From positions 1-10,279 of the forward strand of contig CALAVC010000020.1 of assembly GCA_937892095.1 (NCBI GenBank): a stretch of 10,279 nt of DNA. The letters run 5' to 3'. This DNA is from an uncultured Bacteroidales bacterium (GTDB taxonomy: Bacteria > Bacteroidota > Bacteroidia > Bacteroidales > Marinilabiliaceae). A program made the position numbers and the translations under genes. Shown here piece by piece: positions 6,357-10,279 of the stretch (its first letter is position 1; every line of letters begins with the position of its first letter). The notes beneath the pieces were generated by a model that saw nothing but the letters and a program-made list of their open reading frames with translations, was not told where the DNA came from and did no database searches.

Positions 6357-7160
6357 TTAGTGCAGGAGTCCTTTGGCTTGTGATAGTTCGCAGACGAAAG
6401 AGCCTACGGTGAGGTCGAACTTGATTTTTACGGGGAGACAGTTGTCGTCTTTTGTTATCCAGATGTGCATGTCGTCTTCGGTCTTGAAAGAACGACCGAC
6501 TTCGGTAATGGGCGAGAACTTGTAGCACTCTTGTTTGCCAAAGATTGTTTTGATGGTCTCGGTGCCACGATATTTGATGTAGAGTGGGAAGACCTGGTTG
6601 CTGAAAAAGGTTTCGTAGCAGATGGTGTCGCCAACGACAAGACCAGTGTTAAAGGCGTTGTTGCGAGCATGGTAGAAAGCACCGACGATGTCGAGTATGC
6701 GAGCAGGGACTTCGTGGCTGTCGTTGACAACTGGGTTGTCGCGCTTCTTGATGCTTTTGTTTATGGAGTTGTCGGAGCGGTTGTAGGTAACGACGTCGTT
6801 GTATTTGTAGCGTCCTTCGCGAATGTTGCGTTTGCTCATGACGGAGAGTTGCGTTTCGGCATCGAGGTAGCTCTCGTAGCTGTCGCGCACTTTGAAGAAT
6901 GCATCGGCGACGCCTGTGGTTCGGCCAGCACAAACTATATGGTTGGCATGTCGTCCGTTGATGATGGTGTCGGATACGTAGAAGTGTCCTTCTCCTCCTT
7001 TGACGAAGCCATATTTGACGGAGTAGACGAGGTCTTCGCCGGGTCCGAAAGAATTGTGCTTAGCGTCGGAGAGTTGTGGTCGGAGGGTGGATTGGGCCAT
7101 GGCGGGCAACACAGTAGCAAAGCAGAGGATGGCGAAGATTGTTTTTGTGATGACTTTCAT
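6357..7160 (-). CDS. DUF3108 domain-containing exported protein
   Basis: The 267-residue protein starts with a clear Sec signal peptide (MKVITKTIFAILCFATVLPAMA, cleavage near AMA-Q). The mature part has the DUF3108 layout: an early FGPGEDLVYSVKYGFVKGGEGHFYVSDT beta region, a middle SYESYLDAETQLSVMSKRNIREGRYKYNDVVTYNR stretch, and a final CLPVKIKFDLTVGSFVCELSQAKGLL. The family is common in the periplasm of Bacteroidota and Proteobacteria and has no established biochemical role. The gene lies 21 nt behind tsaB on the same strand and is probably cotranscribed with it; the hairpin at 6297-6324 follows. Length and ends look complete. A 235-codon frame on the opposite strand is a shadow. Confidence 0.85.
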   Translation of the reverse strand: MKVITKTIFAILCFATVLPAMAQSTLRPQLSDAKHNSFGPGEDLVYSVKYGFVKGGEGHFYVSDTIINGRHANHIVCAGRTTGVADAFFKVRDSYESYLDAETQLSVMSKRNIREGRYKYNDVVTYNRSDNSINKSIKKRDNPVVNDSHEVPARILDIVGAFYHARNNAFNTGLVVGDTICYETFFSNQVFPLYIKYRGTETIKTIFGKQECYKFSPITEVGRSFKTEDDMHIWITKDDNCLPVKIKFDLTVGSFVCELSQAKGLLH

Positions 7161-7181
7161 GGTGAAGGATAGTTTTACGAG

Positions 7182-7868
7182 TTATACGTTGAGGACTTTG
7201 TTTCGGGGCGTGGTGGCGACAAAGTCTTTGAGGTAGAAAGGCTCAAAGTAGGCAATGCTTTCGGTAAGCGAAGCTTGTAGACGGTTGAAAGCGAGCGAGG
7301 CCATGTCGGCAGCACGAGGGTAGATGTCGTCGAGGAAGTGAGCACGTGGGCTTGTGATGACTGAGCGACACTTGCTGGCGCCATTTCCACCGAAACTTAT
7401 TGGAGAATTAGCAAGATTTGTGCCAAACGATGTAGTGTCGATAATCTTGGCTTGTGTCGGAAGGAGTATTTGACCGTCTCGGGAGATGAGAGAGGTGTAG
7501 ACTTCCATGCGTCGGGCGTCTATCATGGGACATGCGACTGTGGCACTTGGGTCGGCAGCGAAGATGGCGTGTGCGATGATGCTGAGGGTTGGCACGGCGA
7601 TGAGCGGCAAGCGATGGGCATAGGCGATGCCTTTGGCTGTGGAGACGCCTATGCGCAGACCAGTGTAGGAGCCTGGACCTGAACTTACGGCGACGGCTTC
7701 GAGATCTTGGAAGCGAGAAGAGGCTTTCTTCATAAGAGCCTGAATCATGGGGGTAAGCGCAGAAGCGTGTCGGACGTCGGTGGTGCGTTCGTCGGCAAAG
7801 AGAGTGTGTCCGGCCTCGGAGAGGGCAACAGAGCAAACGTCGGTGGAGGTTTCGATAGAGAGTATCAT
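7182..7868 (-). CDS. tsaB: tRNA t6A biosynthesis protein TsaB (YeaZ)
   Basis: TsaB is the non-catalytic partner of TsaD and TsaE in adding threonylcarbamoyl to A37 of ANN-decoding tRNAs. The 228-residue protein begins MILSIETSTDVCSVALSE, the ASKHA-fold phosphate-1 type strand-loop. It contains the hallmark SSGPGSYTGLRIGVSTAKGIAYAHRLPLIAVPTL (about residues 63-96) and the following PMIDARRMEVYTSL segment. Length is normal (about 220-240). It is divergent from asd across 222 nt and leads a two-gene unit with the DUF3108 gene. I did not find a convincing -7/-33 pair upstream on this strand. Confidence 0.94.
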   Translation of the reverse strand: MILSIETSTDVCSVALSEAGHTLFADERTTDVRHASALTPMIQALMKKASSRFQDLEAVAVSSGPGSYTGLRIGVSTAKGIAYAHRLPLIAVPTLSIIAHAIFAADPSATVACPMIDARRMEVYTSLISRDGQILLPTQAKIIDTTSFGTNLANSPISFGGNGASKCRSVITSPRAHFLDDIYPRAADMASLAFNRLQASLTESIAYFEPFYLKDFVATTPRNKVLNV

Positions 7869-8051
7869 GGGGGATGTGGAGTTTTATAGATTCAAGATTT
7901 CGAGCGACGAAGTTAGAGAAAGAAAAGGTAAAGAAAAATATTGCAATAGGAGATACAAAACGTTATATTCTCGTAGCGACAATTTGTGTGTTTTTTAACT
8001 CAGTGTTCAATTTTTAACCAAGTAAGAGGTTAAGATTGCGGTAAAAAGGCA

Positions 8052-8059
8052 TAAATTTG
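8052..8059 (+). promoter_or_regulatory. Putative -7 promoter element for asd
   Basis: TAAATTTG is a full match to the Bacteroidota -7 consensus TAnnTTTG, 31 nt before the asd ATG. The -33 region is weak: only a TTG at 8036-8038, too close for the usual spacing. The transcript would have a short, A-rich leader of roughly 25 nt. The rest of the 222-nt tsaB-asd gap is AT-rich, and I see no riboswitch or tRNA in it. Confidence 0.5.
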
Positions 8060-8090
8060 CAGATAGAAAAAATAAAAATAGAAAATAGAG

Positions 8091-9104
8091 ATGAAAGTAG
8101 CCATAGTGGGCACGAGCGGTGCCGTAGGACAAGAATTTTTGAAAGTGTTGGAAGAGCGCAACTTCCCGATGGACGAGCTATTGTTGTTTGGGTCGGCACG
8201 AAGTGCTGGCAGCAAGTATATGTTCAAAGGTAAGGAGTTGACCGTTCGGGAATTGCAATACAACGATGACTTCAAGGGAGTAGACATAGTTCTTGCATCG
8301 GCAGGAGCGAGCGTGTCGAAAGAATATGCAGAGACGATAACGAAGTATGGCGCAGTGATGATAGACAATTCGTCGGCGTTTAGAATGGACGAGGACGTGC
8401 CTCTTGTCGTGCCAGAGTGCAATGCAGAGGATGCGCTTGTACGCCCAAGAGGCATAATAGCGAACCCGAACTGTACGACGATAATGATGGTCGTGGTGTT
8501 GAAGCCCATCGAGAAGCTAAGTCATATACGTCGCATACACATTTCGAGCTATCAGAGTGCGAGCGGTGCGGGAGCAGCAGCGATGGCAGAGCTACAACAG
8601 CAATATAAAGAACTGGTGGAGACGGGCGAAGTGAAGACCATAAACAAGTTCCCACACCAATTGGCGTACAACGTCATCCCACAGATTGACAAGATGACGG
8701 AGAACGACTACACGAAAGAAGAGATGAAGATGTATAACGAGACGCGCAAGATAATGCATAGCGACGTGCGTACGTCGGCGACGTGTGTACGCGTGTCGTC
8801 GCTGAGGTCTCACTCGGAGAGCGTGTGGATAGAGACGGAGCGTGAGCTATCGGTTGAAGAGGTTCGCCGTGCACTGCAAGGAGCTGAGGGCGTAACACTG
8901 GTGGACGACCCACAGAACTACGTGTACCCGATGCCTCTGGAATCGGCTGGAAAGGACGACATATATGTAGGTCGTGTACGTAAGGACCTTGCGAACGACA
9001 ATGGCATTACGCTGTGGTTGACTGGCGACCAGATACGTAAGGGTGCAGCACTGAATGCTGTACAGATAGCCGAATACCTCGTGAAGGTGGGCAATGTGAA
9101 ATAA
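8091..9104 (+). CDS. asd: Aspartate-semialdehyde dehydrogenase
   Basis: It reduces aspartyl-4-phosphate to aspartate-4-semialdehyde with NADPH, the branch-point step to lysine/diaminopimelate, threonine and methionine. The 337-residue protein starts with the nucleotide-binding loop VAIVGTSGAVGQEF (residues 3-16). It has NSSAFRM (93-99) and the active-site NPNCTT with nucleophile Cys128. SYQSASGAG follows (153-161, Gln155), and RSHSES holds the general base His241. All expected active-site residues are present and the length is typical of the bacterial enzyme. It is divergent from tsaB. A hairpin 39 nt after the stop may end its transcript. Confidence 0.97.
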   Translation: MKVAIVGTSGAVGQEFLKVLEERNFPMDELLLFGSARSAGSKYMFKGKELTVRELQYNDDFKGVDIVLASAGASVSKEYAETITKYGAVMIDNSSAFRMDEDVPLVVPECNAEDALVRPRGIIANPNCTTIMMVVVLKPIEKLSHIRRIHISSYQSASGAGAAAMAELQQQYKELVETGEVKTINKFPHQLAYNVIPQIDKMTENDYTKEEMKMYNETRKIMHSDVRTSATCVRVSSLRSHSESVWIETERELSVEEVRRALQGAEGVTLVDDPQNYVYPMPLESAGKDDIYVGRVRKDLANDNGITLWLTGDQIRKGAALNAVQIAEYLVKVGNVK

Positions 9105-9143
9105 AACAGAACGGGAAGTGACAACACGTCCGCGAAATATTGG

Positions 9144-9174
9144 TAGCCGCAAGCGCAATGGGCGTTTGCGGCTA
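9144..9174 (+). terminator. Stem-loop after asd, possible terminator
   Basis: The arms 9144-9156 (TAGCCGCAAGCGC) and 9162-9174 (GCGTTTGCGGCTA) pair over 13 bp with one G-U, around the loop AATGG. The stem is GC-rich, but the tail (TTTAGGTAT) is only weakly T-rich, so termination may be partial. It sits between asd and the first ATG of the next gene. Confidence 0.55.
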
Positions 9175-9183
9175 TTTAGGTAT

Positions 9184-9567
9184 ATGGGTTATGCGCTACT
9201 ATTTGTGTGGCAATTGCCTCAACATTTGCTTGGTTGGACACTTAATGTAATGGTTAGGATGTGCGGTGGCACGGCATGGCGCATAGGACATAGGTTACAT
9301 GTGTGTCGGGCTACAAAGGAGAGATCTGGCTCAGTGTCTCTTGGCAGGTTTGTCATGCTAAGCAGGGGCGCAAATCGTCAGACATTACGACACGAGATTG
9401 GGCATAGTAGGCAGTCGGTCATGCTGGGTCCGCTATACTTGTTGGTGATTGGCATACCGTCGTTTTGCTGGGCTATGGGACGGACTCTGGGTTTTTGGAG
9501 AGAGAAGTCGTACTATTGGTTTTATACTGAACGTTGGGCCGATTGGCTGGCAGGGATACGGAGGTGA
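9184..9567 (+). CDS. Small putative membrane-associated zinc peptidase-like protein (HEIGH motif)
   Basis: The frame can begin at GTG 9118 (149 residues) or ATG 9184 (127 residues). I chose the ATG because the extension is basic, low in conserved-type residues and encoded by the stem-loop at 9144-9174. From the ATG, residues 2-25 (GYALLFVWQLPQHLLGWTLNVMV) are a hydrophobic anchor. RHEIGHSRQS (69-78) contains an HExxH motif, His70-Glu71-Ile72-Gly73-His74. GPLYLLVIGIPSFCWAMG (82-99) is a second hydrophobic segment, and FYTERWADWLAGI (113-125) offers Glu116 or Asp120 as a third metal ligand. This pattern recalls small uncharacterised bacterial proteins with HE-x-GH...TE-x-WAD. Peptidase activity is an inference from the motif. 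It is much shorter than ordinary metalloproteases. Confidence 0.7.
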   Translation: MGYALLFVWQLPQHLLGWTLNVMVRMCGGTAWRIGHRLHVCRATKERSGSVSLGRFVMLSRGANRQTLRHEIGHSRQSVMLGPLYLLVIGIPSFCWAMGRTLGFWREKSYYWFYTERWADWLAGIRR

Positions 9568-9585
9568 GGTAGGTTGAATAAAAAA

Positions 9586-9645
9586 GAGGCTATCTGCTAA
9601 GACCATTTTGCAGAGGTGGATTGACGGATGATAGCAGACAGCCTC
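9586..9645 (-). terminator. Long-loop terminator between convergent genes
   Basis: The arms 9586-9599 and 9632-9645 pair over 14 nt with one mismatch. The loop is 32 nt and could hold a weak CCA/TGG inner stem. On the minus strand the stem is followed directly by TTTTTT, so it should terminate the porin-like gene. It also lies downstream of the plus-strand HEIGH gene. The remainder of 9568-9699 shows nothing else I can support. Confidence 0.75.
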
Positions 9646-9699
9646 GGGTAGGACAAATGACAAATGGAGGAGAGAGTTTTTTGCTGTGATTTTGTTCTA

Positions 9700-10158
9700 T
9701 TATGGTTGTAGGGTTAGCCCGACGACTATGTAGGCATGGTCGGCATAAGGGTTGGCAGAGATTTCAGCAAAGATGGGGAGGCAGAACGAGTCGGTGAGCT
9801 GAACGTTTTTGATGGCACGGACAGCTAAGTTGGTAATGGCGAAGCTGGTGGTAGAATAGAAGTCGGTGGCGTATGGGACGGCACCAAGAGTGGCATTCCA
9901 ATCGAGCGATGCAAGAGTGAACGGAACAGAGATTTCAAAATATGAACTATAGGCACGAAGACTATCTTTGTTGAAGCCATCGTTGCCACCGAAATTAGTA
10001 AACCATTGAAAGGCGAGTGGCCCGAAGTCGAAACCGATATTGGCTTCGAAGACGTGATTGGTGCTATGAGCGCGATACTTGAAGTATCTGGCACTTTCGT
10101 CTTGTCCTTGGCTAAACCAGTAGTCGGTAATGCCGATGTTGAAAATGCATATCCGCAA
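9700..10158 (-). pseudogene. 5'-truncated porin-like outer membrane protein gene
   Basis: About 150 residues remain, starting near NIGITDYWFSQGQDESARYFKYRAHSTNHVFEANIGFDFG. They show alternating beta-strands ending in NVQLTDSFCLPIFAEISANPYADHAYIVVGLTLQP, the style of a small outer membrane barrel of the Bacteroidota TorF-like putative porin type (from memory about 230-250 residues). No signal peptide or first strands are present. The only in-frame start is TTG 10158, and further upstream the frame meets TAA. The C-terminus looks intact (TAA 9700-9702). The sequence from about 10146 outward reads like foreign DNA, so I infer that about the first 90-100 residues were cut off by an insertion. 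The other half may lie beyond the window. Confidence 0.6.
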
Positions 10159-10226
10159 CTTAGTAGCAACTATTGCATATATCGCTGATTATCTGTAACT
10201 TGCAGTATATTTAACAAGGGTGTGAT
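10146..10226 (+). mobile_element. Possible insertion sequence end next to the truncated gene
   Basis: This stretch holds a repeated layout: TGCATAT (10146-10152), GCAACT (10155-10160), GCAACT (10166-10171), TGCATAT (10174-10180). It lies between the break in the porin-like gene and a new plus-strand start at 10227. That is where an IS terminus would be expected, but I cannot identify true terminal inverted repeats because the other end is outside the window. Confidence 0.3.
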
Positions 10227-10279
10227 ATGAGCTTGTTTGACTTAGGAAAAGAACTCAAAAGCGAAAAGGCTTGCGAGAA
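10227..10279 (+). CDS. Start of an unidentified plus-strand gene, possibly a transposase (3' end outside window)
   Basis: The ATG at 10227 opens MSLFDLGKELKSEKACE and runs off the window. It is preceded by AAGGG (10216-10220) at a good 6-nt distance, a clearer ribosome site than the other genes here have. A short N-terminus with the pattern F...L.sE.AC.. resembles the start of IS1595/ISXO2-type transposases, whose next element is normally a CPxCG zinc ribbon. Only 17 residues are visible, so this is a weak guess supported mainly by the broken gene alongside. Confidence 0.35.
   Translation, partial: MSLFDLGKELKSEKACE

Noticed and set aside
6465..7172. 235-codon open frame on the plus strand opposite the DUF3108 gene
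   Set aside because: The opposite strand encodes a complete DUF3108 protein with a signal peptide; the plus frame has biased Val/Gly/Asp composition typical of an antisense shadow.
7869..8090. Lysine riboswitch or other leader RNA upstream of asd
   Set aside because: The gap is AT-rich, the probable -7 box leaves only a leader of about 25 nt, and I see no long conserved stems.
8030..8509. 159-codon minus-strand frame across the asd start
   Set aside because: It overlaps the asd promoter and N-terminal coding region with Asd active-site motifs on the plus strand; no family features are seen.

Overview
The window looks like a chromosomal segment of a member of the Bacteroidales (Bacteroides/Prevotella-type Bacteroidota). 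The ATP synthase genes run c-b-delta-alpha-gamma, with no beta or epsilon gene after gamma, which is the split arrangement known for this group. Two intergenic regions carry the Bacteroidota -7 promoter motif TAnnTTTG, ribosome binding sites are mostly weak, and several proteins (a DUF3108 protein, a small porin-like beta-strand protein, a secreted LKNG-type domain protein) resemble Bacteroidales families. Genus cannot be fixed from the sequence alone.

Layout. (1) 1-3729, plus strand: tail of atpE, then atpF, atpH, atpA and atpG, closely spaced and ending at a strong bidirectional hairpin terminator (3747-3788). (2) 3822-4343, minus strand: a small secreted protein of unknown function. (3) 4349-4469: a MITE-like element of 121 bp with perfect 17-bp terminal inverted repeats, a 5-bp flanking direct repeat and an internal hairpin. 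It appears to supply the promoter and leader of the secreted protein gene. (4) 4538-6261, minus strand: an AT-rich two-gene type II restriction-modification cassette, endonuclease first and beta-class amino-methyltransferase second, overlapping by ATGA. Copies of the 13-mer that forms the MITE-like ends lie on both sides of it. (5) 6297-6324 terminator, then a minus-strand pair, tsaB followed by a DUF3108 protein. (6) 8091-9104, plus strand: asd, divergent from tsaB, followed by a hairpin and a small membrane-anchored protein with an HEIGH putative zinc motif. (7) 9586-9645 terminator serving a minus-strand porin-like gene that lacks its 5' part. The window ends in what may be the start of an insertion sequence that broke this gene.

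The core genes cover energy conversion (F1Fo ATP synthase), tRNA t6A modification (TsaB) and the aspartate-family amino acid/diaminopimelate pathway (Asd). The accessory material (R-M cassette, repeats, broken porin-like gene) lies between these core blocks. The best candidates for something not previously described are the repeat family around the R-M cassette, with copies placed directly at two start codons, and the short HEIGH membrane protein. The R-M proteins themselves have recognisable class features, but I cannot assign their target sequence.
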